Source: Allacma fusca | Taxonomy: Eukaryota; Arthropoda; Collembola; Symphypleona; Sminthuridae | NCBI GenBank assembly: GCA_947179485.1 | Contig: OX359246.1 | Location: 25,544,001 to 25,608,000, forward strand | DNA length: 64,000 bases | Direction: 5' to 3' | Part shown: piece by piece, positions 11,639 through 22,100 of the stretch | Position numbering within the stretch: the first letter of the stretch is position 1 | How the letters are laid out: every line of letters starts with the position of its first letter | Notes under the pieces: generated by a model | What the model saw: only the letters and a program-made list of their open reading frames with translations | The model's database searches: none | Told to the model about the DNA's origin: nothing | Made by a program: the position numbers and the translations under genes

Positions 11639-13517
11639 AGAACTGTTTAGAGAATTTTCGGATGAATCAATTGAACTTTTATTTAAGAAACAATACTATC
11701 CATACGAATACATGAGTGATTTTTCCAAGTTCCACGAAACCCATCTTCCACCTAGGGAATATTTTTACTCTGCATTGCAGGAGCAAACTATTAGCGAGCA
11801 TAATTATAGGCATGCAATAAAAGTTTGGAATGCATTTAATATTCAATCAATGGGAGAATTTCACGATTTATATGTACTTTCAGATGTTGCATTATTATGT
11901 GATGTATTTGAACAATTTCGGCGGACAACAATTCAAGCTTTTACAGTTGACCCTGCACATTACATAAGCTTGCCGGGTATGAGTAAAGACGCCAGTATAT
12001 TAATGAGTAAAACAAAATTCGATCTTATTCAAGATCGGGAACAGTTTCTTTTTATCGAAAAATCTATACGTGGTGGAATAACACAAACATGTCTAAAGAT
12101 AGCAGAAGTCAATAATCCATATATGGGTGCCCAGTATTGTCCAGATAAGTCACACAGTTACATGCAATATTGGGATATGACAAATCTTTATGGGTTTGCC
12201 ATGTCTCAAAGCTTACCATACGGAGGTTATGAATGGATTAGGCGAACTGATTGGATGAACAAGACTATTCCTGAAATTATTGATTGGATAATGTCCATGG
12301 GGGACGATGATTCCAGGGGCTATTTTTTCGAGATAGACTTTTTTGTACCCCCTGAATTACACGATTATTTGAATGAATTCCCACCCGGTCCAGAAAAAGA
12401 ACAAATTGATTTTGAAAAACTTTCCCTACACTCTCAAGAGCAATTCCAAAGACTTGGATTTGCTGGTAATCAATTAAAAACACAAAAATTAATTTGTTCA
12501 TTACTCCCAAAAACCAAGTATGTCTTGCACTATAGAATTTTGAAAGTATATTTGAAATTAAAAATTCAGATAACAAAAGTGCATAGGATTTTGTCGTTTC
12601 AACAAAAACAGTGGATGAAACCATTTGTAGAATACTGCGCTTGACGACGCTCACAGGCAAAGTCTGCATATGTGAAGGTATTAATGAAGTTAATTCCAAA
12701 TGTGTGCTATGGTAGAATGTGTATGGATAAGAGGAAACAAAAGAATAGCAGATTTGCAAGAAGTGGGAAAGAATGTAAAAAATGGGCAAACAAGCCCACA
12801 TTAGATAGCATGGAAATAATATTCAATGGTGACATGGTAATTTTTTACTTGAAAAAAATGTCCATTTTGATGGATTCAATGATAGCATCAGGGAGTGCCG
12901 TGCTTGATATATCTAAAGCACACATGTATGAATTTCATAATGAATTTACAAAAAAATACTACCCTGGTCCTAAATCACAAATATGTATGATGGACACAGA
13001 TTCATTTGTATATTTAATTATAACTCATGATTTGTATGATGATTTGAGAAAGTACTATTATGAATATAATGACAAAAGATTTGATTTCAGTGTGTACGTA
13101 GATTGTAAGGACAAAAGGAAAGAATTATTATATACGAATGAACAAAAAGGAGTATTGGGTTTAATGAAAGACGAAATGCCAAATAGTATTTTGGTTAAAG
13201 GTGTATTCTTAGCTCCGAAATTATACTGCTTACTTAGATTAGATGATTTACAATATGATCATGTATCCTATATCAGAGCTAAGGGTATAGTTAAGAGGGC
13301 AATTAAAAATAGATTGAACTATGAAATGTTTGCAAAGTCTTTAGAAGAGGGATCAGTTTGGGATATACCAATGACATCTATACGCAGTTTTAAACATGAA
13401 TTGTACACAATTACACTAAACAAGTCAGCGTTAAGTAGCTTTGATTCCAAAAAATATTGGATAAGTAAATACAACAGTTCGTCATTTGGTCATAAGGACA
13501 CGTCCATGTTTGAATGA
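11496..13517 (+). pseudogene. Polinton-type protein-primed DNA polymerase B, truncated and interrupted
   Basis: One frame runs from 11496 to 13517 and is broken by a single TGA at 12642-12644. The B-family (DNA_pol_B_2) signature is unmistakable. It has the pre-palm block RFVDSLKFLPDSLE, the conserved DPAHYISLPG, SIRGGI (~12060), motif A YWDMTNLYG (Asp codon near 12173), motif B KLIPNVCYG just after the TGA, motif C MDTDSF (DTDS at 12993-13004), and the C-terminal IRSFKHELYTI block. In the family this enzyme copies linear DNA from a terminal-protein primer. The N-terminal 3'-5' exonuclease motifs are missing; only ~670 residues remain where ~1000 or more are usual. The TGA lies in the linker before motif B, so even readthrough would give an exonuclease-less enzyme. 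Confidence 0.88.
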
Positions 13518-13708
13518 ACTCCTGTATAAAAATGTATCCATACTGTAAATACGTTATTTCTTTATTATTAATAATTCAGTTGTGTTATGAAGGTCCTAAT
13601 ATGAGAACATGTTGTTGTTGTTGTTACGATAATTGTTGGTGGAAAATTTAAATGAATAAAGACAGAACAAACTGAAATAATTTAAAACAGTTATTTTCAT
13701 TCACAGAA
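13518..13708. other. PolB-ATPase spacer
   Basis: Short AT-rich spacer with a GTTGTTGTTGTTGTTA run near 13611. A possible acceptor (CATTCACAG) lies 2 bp before the ATPase ATG, so the ATPase may have an untranslated 5' exon. Confidence 0.4.
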
Positions 13709-14548
13709 ATGGCAAGTGGCGACGAGTTTGATTATAAGCTAAAGGTGCCGGGTAATTTAATTATTGCCAGACCTTCGCAATCTGGGAAATCAGTCCTAGT
13801 CTCAGAAATAATTAAAAGACGAAATGAAATATTTCATCCAAAGGTGGAAAGGATAATATACTGTTATTCCGAATACCAGCCGATTTTATTTGGAGAAATG
13901 CAAAATAATTCAAATAATAAAATCGAGTTTGTCCGTGGACTAGAATATGATGTGGATGAAGGTAACACAATTCCAGTACTTGTAATAATTGACGATTTAA
14001 TGACGGAAGCAACAATGGGGGAAAAAGTTGAAAACCTTTTCTGCCGTGAAAGCCATCACCGTAATATGTTTGTGATTCTAATTCTTCAGAATTTCTACCA
14101 AAAAGGAGCAACAGTGCTAACAAGAAATGCAAAATACATCATATGCTTTAAATTTATAAAAGATTCAACTTTTATTAACATTTTGGGAAGACAAATAAAT
14201 TTTGGGAAACGAGATGAAGTTTTGGAATCTGCATACAAGGATTCCACTTCAAAACCACATGGATATGTTGTGATTGATACAAGTTCTACGCGAAAAGATT
14301 CTCACAGATATAGATCATGTGTTTTTCCAGACAAACTATGTACAGTATATGTAAAAAAAATGATTAAAGCAAAAAACATTCTTCCTCTTTATCACTGTCA
14401 TCGTCATCAGACGTGTCTTGTCTTTGGTAATACCAACATGGGTTATATTTCATTTGGTTTGACACCAATTGGTTATGATGCAACGAAATTTTACGATCAT
14501 ACATTACCAAATTCCTGTTATCCTTTTCAGGATTGTAGGCAATCATAG
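13709..14548 (+). CDS. A32/FtsK-HerA-type DNA-packaging ATPase (Polinton ATP gene)
   Basis: The 279-aa frame is intact from ATG to TAG. Family members are P-loop motors that drive DNA into capsids. Visible motifs are Walker A ARPSQSGKS (residues ~20-28), Walker B VLVIIDDLM (~90-98), and the family block SHHRNMFVILILQNFYQKGA followed by TRNAKYIICFK. The later ILGRQI..AYKDSTSKPHGYVVID block also matches Polinton ATPases. Homology ends near residue 215 (FPDKLCTVYVKK). The last ~60 residues, from ~14365, run antisense to an acidic minus-strand frame and may be readthrough rather than conserved protein. The gene lies downstream of the polymerase in the same direction, as in many Polintons. It is the best-preserved gene of the relic. 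Confidence 0.9.
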   Translation: MASGDEFDYKLKVPGNLIIARPSQSGKSVLVSEIIKRRNEIFHPKVERIIYCYSEYQPILFGEMQNNSNNKIEFVRGLEYDVDEGNTIPVLVIIDDLMTEATMGEKVENLFCRESHHRNMFVILILQNFYQKGATVLTRNAKYIICFKFIKDSTFINILGRQINFGKRDEVLESAYKDSTSKPHGYVVIDTSSTRKDSHRYRSCVFPDKLCTVYVKKMIKAKNILPLYHCHRHQTCLVFGNTNMGYISFGLTPIGYDATKFYDHTLPNSCYPFQDCRQS

Positions 14549-14762
14549 TCTGGTAATCATCATGATATTTTCTATAAGGATATGACGGAAAGACTTGGAT
14601 TCCATTATCATCATCGGACTCCTCATCACAACTATCGTTAGATGGAAGGTTTGGATAATAATGTTGTTTTAGCTCTCGTTAATTACGATATTTATAACCA
14701 CAAACGCAACTATTATCTCCATGGGCTTTTGCTAATTGTTGAATAAAATTTAAATCAAACAT
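14364..14762 (-). pseudogene. Small acidic-tail protein, one nonsense codon
   Basis: On the minus strand an ATG at 14762 opens a frame beginning MFDLNFIQQLAKAHGDNSC. It meets a TAA after 27 codons, then continues in the same frame for ~105 more codons to 14364 and ends with an acidic stretch, DTSDDDDSDKEEE. The start overlaps the stop of the next upstream minus-strand gene by 13 bp, as in compact viral-type gene arrays. The 3' part is antisense to the tail of the ATPase frame. The family is unknown. A decayed small structural or accessory gene is plausible; an artefact of antisense composition is possible. Confidence 0.45.
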
Positions 14763-15863
14763 TTTTTCGTCAAGAATATTCCATATCTCTTGAAAAAACC
14801 TTTGAAATAATTAGAATTCATTTCAAAGTCATCCTGTGGGTAAAATTTGTCGGGATCCTCGTTGTGAGCTGTGATTGGCCGGCGAACCTTATCTTTAACC
14901 AATTCAACCAGTGGATTCAAGACAGCACATCTGGTGACATTCGGATTCAAATTTCGTGCGAGTTGATAAGACTTATCGTCTAGAAATATAAATGCTAGTT
15001 TTTCGATACCTTCCCGTATTCCAAACTCCGAACCCATTGGCATTGATCTGCATGGACGACAATTGAAGTAAAATGACTCATATGGACCCCCTCGTGACTG
15101 TCGATGAATACGGAAGTCTGTGGGTAATATGGACCTCTTGTTCGTAAGAATATCCATGGCATGCCAAGTTTCAATCTCCATTAGTGTAACAGTTTCCCTC
15201 ATCCGGTCAAAGTAACACGATTTGGGCCCTAAGTCAAGACATCCCGGGTAAACATCATCCAAATACCGGTTGTCGATGGGATTGTCCAAGCCGGCTACGT
15301 ATACAAAAATGATTATAAATAGATTATTTCCAAATAACTAATCCATGGTGAATGGCCAGATATATGTATCATTTATAAATATGCTTTCAGTCATACTCAC
15401 ATAAATATGCAGAAAAGTAGATCCATTTTGATGAAATAAAGTCGATGGCTCTTTCCATAAACACAAAAACTTCCCGGTCAGATTTAAACTTTAGCTTTTT
15501 TCTTCCATTTTTTGAGTTGACACGAGCAAGTAAACTTCCTTGAAAGAATTTCCCTTCGGGGCAAACGGATAGAAACAGTTGGAGATCTGGATCGTTTTCT
15601 TGGTTGAGAAGAATGATGGCTGATATGCCTGGAGTTTCTAAAACACTAAGGAAATAACTTGATATTTCCTCAAAATATTTTGCCGGTGACTGCCTTACAA
15701 CCTCTTGATCAACATGTTTTCGATATTGGTACAAATGCCGGGTATTTTGAAAATCTTGCCACAATTTCGGATTCACCCCATAAAAGTCAGAAATATAACG
15801 TATGTGTTGGCCTGTGTAGTAAATACTATTAGCTTTATAATATCCGAACAAAATTCGAGACAT
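14750..15863 (-). CDS. Unknown Polinton-associated protein, two exons
   Basis: Exon 1 is 15863-15401 (starts MSRILFGYYKANSIYYTGQH) and exon 2 is 15294-14750. The 106-bp intron has donor GTGAGT and acceptor TACGTAG. The phases fit (1 then 2) and give 335 aa. The protein is mixed alpha/beta in composition with many aromatic residues, no signal peptide and no obvious membrane segment. I do not recognise the family. Its minus orientation, its length and its position beside the ATPase make a virion or minor capsid protein conceivable, but no jelly-roll signature can be read by eye. It overlaps the next minus-strand gene by 13 bp. Confidence 0.6.
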
Positions 15864-15903
15864 GTTAAAACACTGTCAAATTAAAAGTATATTAGAGTCT
15901 CAA

Positions 15904-15945
15904 CAGTAGTAGTAGTAGTAGTAGTAGTAGTCGTAGTCGTAGTAG
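15904..15945. repeat. (AGT)n microsatellite
   Basis: About thirteen AGT units with two TCG interruptions lie between two minus-strand genes. Confidence 0.9.
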
Positions 15946-16048
15946 CAAGACGAAAAATAGTAATAATAAAAAGTTTGATCAGACTGGAAAATTTTCAGAA
16001 CAGTCTAATTTACACGTCTGCGCTTTGTCTCTGCCCATCCTCCCCCAG

Positions 16049-16109
16049 GAGCCTGGCTGGATAATGGGAAAGGAAGGGGAGGGTAGGAAAAAAGGGTCCA
16101 GCCAGGCTC
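16049..16109. repeat. Perfect 13-bp inverted repeat (hairpin)
   Basis: GAGCCTGGCTGGA at 16049-16061 is repeated as TCCAGCCAGGCTC at 16097-16109, with a 35-bp purine-rich loop. It sits between the 3' end of one minus-strand gene (16360) and the start of the next (15863), where it could act on transcript end formation. That role is inference. Confidence 0.65.
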
Positions 16110-16359
16110 TTTTCCTTTCCCCCACCTTACCCCTATTCCTTCCGTAATATGACAAGATTCTTACCCTCTCCAGAATAATGAGATTATTATACATCTACCA
16201 TGTAAATATTTAGAGATGATTATGTTAAGTAAATGACAAGTTATTCAATTAAAACAATTCTGAGAAGATCTGTGTGATATTTTGTTAATTTTATCGAACA
16301 TATTTTATTCAAGAATGACATTCATCATGGAAAATGTGCTTGTCATGGAAGTGGGAAAA

Positions 16360-17167
16360 TCAAATATCAAGTTCATTTTCATCATCGTCGTATGCCACAT
16401 TTGCATACATGTTAATACAGTTTTCAAGTGCCTGACCCATAGCCTGCATATTGTCCCCTTTGAGACTGTAATAATAAGCTAATCTCTGTATCAACCAGGG
16501 AATTCTGTTAATGTTCATATTGACAGTCTTGCCCATACGTTTAACGTAGATAAAAGTTAAATCGTTTCCCTCATATGGGATAGTACGATAATAACATGTC
16601 AACAATTTCTGGTTAAGCGCAGGAGCAGCAACAATCACGGGATTAGCAGATGGATCACCAGCAGCAGCAGCAGCAGCAGCAGTGTTGTCACTAGTACTGT
16701 TTGCCTCATTTTCATCTCCAATACGTTTGAACTCGGTAGTAGCAGCCATATCGGTGGTGACATCATCAACAGCAGCAGCAGCAGCATTAGCACCATTCAG
16801 GTTAGTCCCAGGATTTAAAACAAATTCGGCAACATCGCTGGTTGCTGATAGAGCATCAATCGGGAATGGTCTTCTATGTTCATCGTTAACCGAATTATCC
16901 GTGTTAACCTTGTCCATCGCCAACAAATCTGTACTGCGAGCAACACGACAATAAGGGATACTTGAAGCCATATCTCCTGACTTTGAACCTATAAGTAGAA
17001 ACAGATATTTTATGTGATAACTTTTGTCAATACAAGATATATAAAACCCTCAACAACAACAAAAACTACAAAAACTACATGTGTATACTCAAACGTTACC
17101 ACTAAAATATATGAATCTACTTACCTAATACTTGATTTTTCCGCTTCAAACTGTGTACAATTTCCAT
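16360..17167 (-). CDS. Unknown Polinton-associated protein with poly-Ala tracts, two exons
   Basis: Exon 1 is 17167-17125 and encodes MEIVHSLKRKNQVL. It has a textbook donor (G/GTAAGTAG). Exon 2 is 16988-16360, after acceptor CTTATAG; an alternative acceptor 12 nt later also keeps the frame. The total is 223 aa. The N-terminal half is Ala/Asn/Asp-rich with two alanine runs from GCA/GCC-type repeats. The C-terminal half looks globular (NQKLLTCYYRTIPYEGNDL, then NRIPWLIQRLAYYYSLKGD). The family is not recognised. The spliced leader exon is unexpected for a gene of viral type. If the leader exon is wrong, translation could begin at the ATG at 16971. Confidence 0.55.
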
Positions 17168-17258
17168 TACAGGGGCACGAAAAGCTGAATTTATAATCAT
17201 ATTTGAATTGAAAATAATAATGAGACAAAATTAAGACGAAAGAAAGAAATGAAGAGTC

Positions 17259-17824
17259 CTACTGGTTGTAGCTACTGTATGTTGTCAACTGATTCAATCC
17301 CTCTGAAAGTGAGCATACCATACCCATTGGTATTGAAACTCCAAAATATGGAGATCCACTGTCTACAAGATCTCCCTTGAGCTTCAACCTTTCGTTTCGT
17401 ACATTTAAATGGGAATCCCCGATGCCCCCATGTACTCCACCCACATATAATACCCAACCCTCTTCCAAATATATGCGTGGATAAACATGTCCTTCAATGG
17501 GAGTGCTTTGAATACGTAACGTTAGGGGAATCGAATGAAATGTTTGACTGCCAAATGATGACGTGCTTCTACGCTTTGTCTCCCAGGCAATAGGTTTTGA
17601 ATAATTCGGTAAATTGTGACTTGCACAACAGCCATTTTCACGTTTGGAAGCCTGAGATTTAGCAACTTTGCTAGGCAACGAAGATGAACCTTTAAGTTTC
17701 ATATCTACTTGAGCTTGCGCCATTCCAGAGTTACAAATAATACAGTTACACTTGTAGGAAATTTTTTCACAAATCCCAGGCGTAGTATTAGAACAAAGAC
17801 TTTTACGAAAATCTTCAAAAATGT
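17259..17824 (-). CDS. Unknown Cys-containing Polinton-associated protein
   Basis: An open minus-strand frame follows an acceptor-like GTACTGTGCAG at 17825 and runs to TGA at 17259, ~188 residues. It starts with a Cys-rich segment (KISYKCNCIICNSG), then a Lys/Ser linker, then a glycine-rich, beta-prone C-terminus (LEEGWVLYVGGVHGGIGDSH). No ATG is obvious at the front. The first exon may be the promoter-like direct repeat (donor at GCGAGTGAGT, ~17885), or translation may begin internally at MAQAQVDMKLKG. The function is unknown, and no protease triad can be assigned. Confidence 0.45.
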
Positions 17825-17853
17825 CTGCACAGTACGAAAAAACAAGTAGTAAA

Positions 17854-17981
17854 GTTTTGTCAAACACAGTAAATTTAACTACTCACTCGCTCCAACTGAT
17901 CTCAGAACGATAATAAGACTAGCTATACGCAAAAACAAATACACCAAACCATAGGTAACCCATGTTTACTTTTAGCGATAG
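17854..17981 (-). repeat. Right copy of ~128-bp direct repeat, likely minus-strand promoter
   Basis: Partner of 7704-7831. On the minus strand it lies immediately upstream of the unknown gene at 17259-17824. The initiator-like TCAGTT is at 17894-17899 and a donor-like GCGAGTGAGTAG is just downstream, so it probably carries the 5' leader of that gene. Confidence 0.6.
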
Positions 17982-19135
17982 GATTAATAAAGCCCAATCC
18001 CTAAGATTGTCCCTGGTGAAACCCAATTGACGGAAGGAACAATAAAAATAAAATAAACACAAAATTTACGGCAGTATTTCCCTGAATGATTATTAAAGGT
18101 ATCTGAACCTTTCAAGCTAAAATAAAATAATAATAATTACTGTATTTCTTACTAATTCTCTCATCCATTGTACAGCATACAAATTCACCATATTTTAAAC
18201 AATTTCTCCAGATTACAGATATTCCCGTCAGACGTGTAGTCCTTATTCTGATACAGACCACAGCAGGGAATCTTCAGGTACATAAATACTTGTGCATATG
18301 TAATTACATATTGCATCAATATTCGATCTCGTAACACTTATTGTTTTTAACATGTAATAATTATGGTTTTCGTAATGCAGTTTCTTTTCAAATTTTGACT
18401 CGTCTTGCGAGCTATATAATTATATTGCGGGATGAGATTATCAATGCAATTTGTATGACCTTTTCTGCTCTAATAAGAAAGCAGAAGCGCTAGCTGCTTC
18501 AAGCAGAAATTGACTTGAATATTTTGGACCGGCAACAAAAAACAATTGAGCATTTCTGGATTGTTCGGGTTGAAAATGCTACTGCCATTTGGGATTTTCC
18601 TACCTATAAATTCTTACAGGAATAAAGCCCGATGCTAAATATAAGCACGTGGGCATCATAATCTATTGATGTCAATAGTGCACACGCTATCCTATCGAGG
18701 AAATTGCCCCCATTAATACTGGGTCCATCTCCCTCACAGAATCTGACACTGTCACGAAACGCTTCCTATACAGACTTGAGAAAGTCCTCTACGTAAAGGA
18801 GCAGCCCCAAATTCAGCAAAATAAGAATGTTATTTTCATGAGAAAAATTGTTTTTTATATTTTAGGGGTTTCCTATGCAGCTTGAGTGTACTGTATGTCC
18901 TTGCATAGGGATTCCTGGTCTAAAATTATAATCCGGGAAACAAATGTTTGTCCAAATATTTTCACGTTACCGAATAAAACAATGTTTTTAAGGACGAGCT
19001 TTATAACTAGAAGGAAGTCAACAGTTTCACAAGAAGGTTCTCGCCCGGAAAATGTCCCTAAAGAAATATTTGTTCAAAGTTATTTTGCCCTAATTTTCTA
19101 ATTTTTAACCGAAAGGATTGGTCTTGGCACATAAT
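17982..19135 (+). other. Intergenic, possible decayed coding remnants
   Basis: Protein-like stretches appear between splice-like borders but do not join. One is at 18215-18277 (ITDIPVRRVVLILIQTTAGN), with CTCCAG before it and a GTACATAA-like donor after it. Another is at 18410-18495, and a third at ~18700-18865 (TKRFLYRLEKVLYVKEQPQI). No family is recognised, and stops intervene. No gene is called. Confidence 0.25.
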
Positions 19136-22100
19136 ATGGCGATAAAATTGACGGGGTTTAACATTGGATGGACTTTTGCCCTGATATTGGGAATCGCTTT
19201 GACGGGAATAGAATCTTACGATAGGGAAATAAAATCTTTGTCGAACACACGTGATAAGGGAGACTTGTTATTAAAATCTGGTGTAACCGGGTATCAGAAG
19301 ATACTGAAGATGGACTCTGGCAATAATTCAAGTATGAAAAAATCCTTTCCTAGTAAAAGGATAAAAATAAATTTCTGTTTTTGTACATTATATTTTGGAG
19401 TATTTGATCTCAGGGTGGTTTTAGCATTCGTGCAAATTAATTTACGGAAAAGATTGTAAAAAATAATATTTGTCCCGATTTAATTGACATTTAGGACGTG
19501 AGTGCGAGCCGTTCAATACAAACCATTTGAAATTCTTCATGAGCCTCTTTTGCATCATTTCATTCGGAGCCCTCTCAAGATGGATTTTAAAGGTTACCGG
19601 ACTTCCCATCTCTTACACAATTTTCGTCATGATCACCGGAATATTTCTAGGACTGGGTAACTACGTCATTGCTCAAACGTTTTGGACATCTGGGTGCGAA
19701 GATTGGAGCATGTACACCAGGATTTCTCGAATGCCTTCGCAAATTTTGCTTTACGTTTTTCTTCCGGTTTTAATATTCGAACCCGCATCGACATTAAATC
19801 CTCGGCTGCTAACTCGAAGTATTTTCCAGGTGCAAGCATTTTCTTTGTAATTTTTCCTTGAAACTCTTTCCGGCCGAATACAAAATTTGACGAACCTATG
19901 ATTTTTCTGTTCCAGATTTTAAGCATCGCCGTCCCAGGAATGCTAATAGTAACTTTCGTACTTGCAGTAATTTGTCAGTACGTCTTTTCCGAGTACAATT
20001 GGACTTACACGGAAGCCAGTTTCTTTGCAGCTATAATTAGTGGGACAGATCCTGTCGCTTTGATTTCCATTTTTAAAGAAATTCGTAAGGGGACCTGAAT
20101 CGGTCACAAATTTAGTAGATTTTTGGATTTAATTTCAAATTTGTGAAACAAAATTGCTACAATTTACAGGAGCCCCCGAAGTCTTAAAAACGAAAATCGA
20201 GGGTGAATCATTAGTCAACACCGGAGTTTCCATTTTGCTGTTTAAAATTTTCGCGGGAATTTTGACTAGTTCATCTTCGATGGAGGGAAATGCATCGGAA
20301 ATTTTGCGGAGGGTAGCTCAAATCGCACTGGGTGGTCCTGCTTTTGGTTATTTAGCTGCCAAAATTACGGGCTTCTTTTTATCCCTTATTTTCAATGACG
20401 CCATCGTGGAGATCAGCATCACTATTGTGGCAGCGTATTTGACATACTACATCGGGGACGTTTTTCTGGGTAATTTTGAAAAACTAAGTTTCTCCAGACT
20501 CAATTTGTCTGTTCTAATTACACTGCAACAAATGATAAATTAATTTCAGGGATTACGGGCATTGTACCAGTTGTGGCGCTCGGACTGGCGATGAGCTCTG
20601 AAACAACAAGCATCAGTCCGGAAGCAGCAACACAATTCCGGGAATTTTGGAGGATTTTGCATTATTTGACTAGCACAGTATTGCTTACAATTGTGGGAAT
20701 CGCAATGGCTGAAAGCTCCATAAACTCCTTTCAGTTGATTGATTTGGGATACCTGGTGTTTTTATACGTGGCTTTATTATTGATCCGGTAAATTATCTTT
20801 TGCACATTCTGTACTACAACTTCAAAAATTTCAAGACAGGATAAAATTAAAACCCTTATTTTCCAGAGCACTTGTTTTAATTTTACTAACGCCCTTACTT
20901 TGCTATTTGGGTTACGGCTGGACATGGCGGCACTTGGTAGTGACCATTTGGAGTGGTATTCGCGGCGCCGTAAGCGTTTGTTTAGCTTTGCTGGTTTTCA
21001 CCAACCCAGAACTTTGTCATCGGCCTCAGATTGGTTCCAAAGTGTGTTTTCCGAAACATTGTTTGAAGTTACTGTGAAATAATGCGCAACAAATTAACTT
21101 TCCGAATTAATTTAATGACAAATTTAATGTAGGCTCTGTTTTTAAGTTTCTTTTCCAGGCAGCCGGGATCGTGTTCCTGACCCTGCTAATTAATGGAACA
21201 ACAACCCAAGCTCTAGTAAATGCTGTAGGGCTGACAAAAATCTCAAACGGAAGGAGGCAACATCTGGAGAAGGCTTACGAGCAAGTGATCGGGACCCAAA
21301 CGAGAACCATGGCTGCATTAAAATATGACCGGTTTCTGGGAGATTCGGAATGGGAAATGGTACAGGAGCTAACTGCAATAGAAAGTCCTTATGTAAAGGT
21401 ACTGTTGACTGTTGAAATTATTTTTTTTTAAATTTGTTACTTTTTTTAATCAACCAAAAATATTTCTGCAAAATTTCCCCACATCTAATTTTTTTTTATC
21501 CGAGAAATTTATTAAGATTCTAAAACCCTAAATTGACCTGCACTTAATAAGAAAGTGAAATATCATTTAATATTGCAGGCGTCTAAAATAGAAAATTCCA
21601 CCAACTGGAGTGAGTCAATATCAAAAGGAAAATTTCACCTGGGCCAAGCCGACAATAACAATATTATTGGACGTCCTCCAAATTTGGAGGATATCCAAAA
21701 AGAATTCCAGGAATTATCAGAAGAAGCTCGTTTAAGTTGCCTCAAAGCACTCCACTCATCCTTTCAGCGCCAGTACGAAGAAGGGACTGTAACAAAAAGA
21801 GCTTTTAAAATTTTGCGAGATGCCACTTCAGCAGTACAAGAAAATCCTCAAGGAGGAATAATTGAAGCTAAAATCTTCAGCAAATATTGGACCCCACACG
21901 GAGCCTTCCCAAGGCTTCAGACTTACTTTGACAGGAAACCCTTGAAATTCCCAGCAATACAGAAACTTGTGGGTGGTCAAATTAGCAAACAGCTTTTCTT
22001 GGGCTACGATATTGCCCAAGGCTTGACCCTAGCCCTTGAGGATGTAATTCATTTCTTACCCCAAATCATTTCCCATCCGCAAATTTTAAAGGAACTGAAA

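Larger units (their letters stand above)
7704..17981. mobile_element. Polinton/Maverick (adintovirus-like) relic between direct repeats
   Basis: This span groups the protein-primed DNA polymerase B and packaging ATPase, the two hallmark genes recognised here, with zinc-finger/acidic exons and four minus-strand genes. It lies between copies of a ~128-bp sequence in the same orientation (7704-7831 and 17854-17981). Polintons normally end in terminal inverted repeats of 100 bp or more with 6-bp target duplications and encode a retroviral-type integrase, a cysteine protease and capsid proteins; none of these was identified. The polymerase is truncated at its N-terminus and carries an in-frame TGA. 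The element therefore appears decayed or internally rearranged. True outer borders are uncertain; the direct repeats are used only as provisional limits. Confidence 0.6.

Noticed and set aside
15979-16194. Minus-strand 71-residue frame between Polinton genes
   Set aside because: It runs across the 13-bp inverted repeat and a purine-rich loop; composition and position fit non-coding spacer.
17259-17824. Polinton cysteine protease
   Set aside because: Cys residues are present, but no convincing His-Asp/Glu-Cys order with adenain-like spacing could be read.
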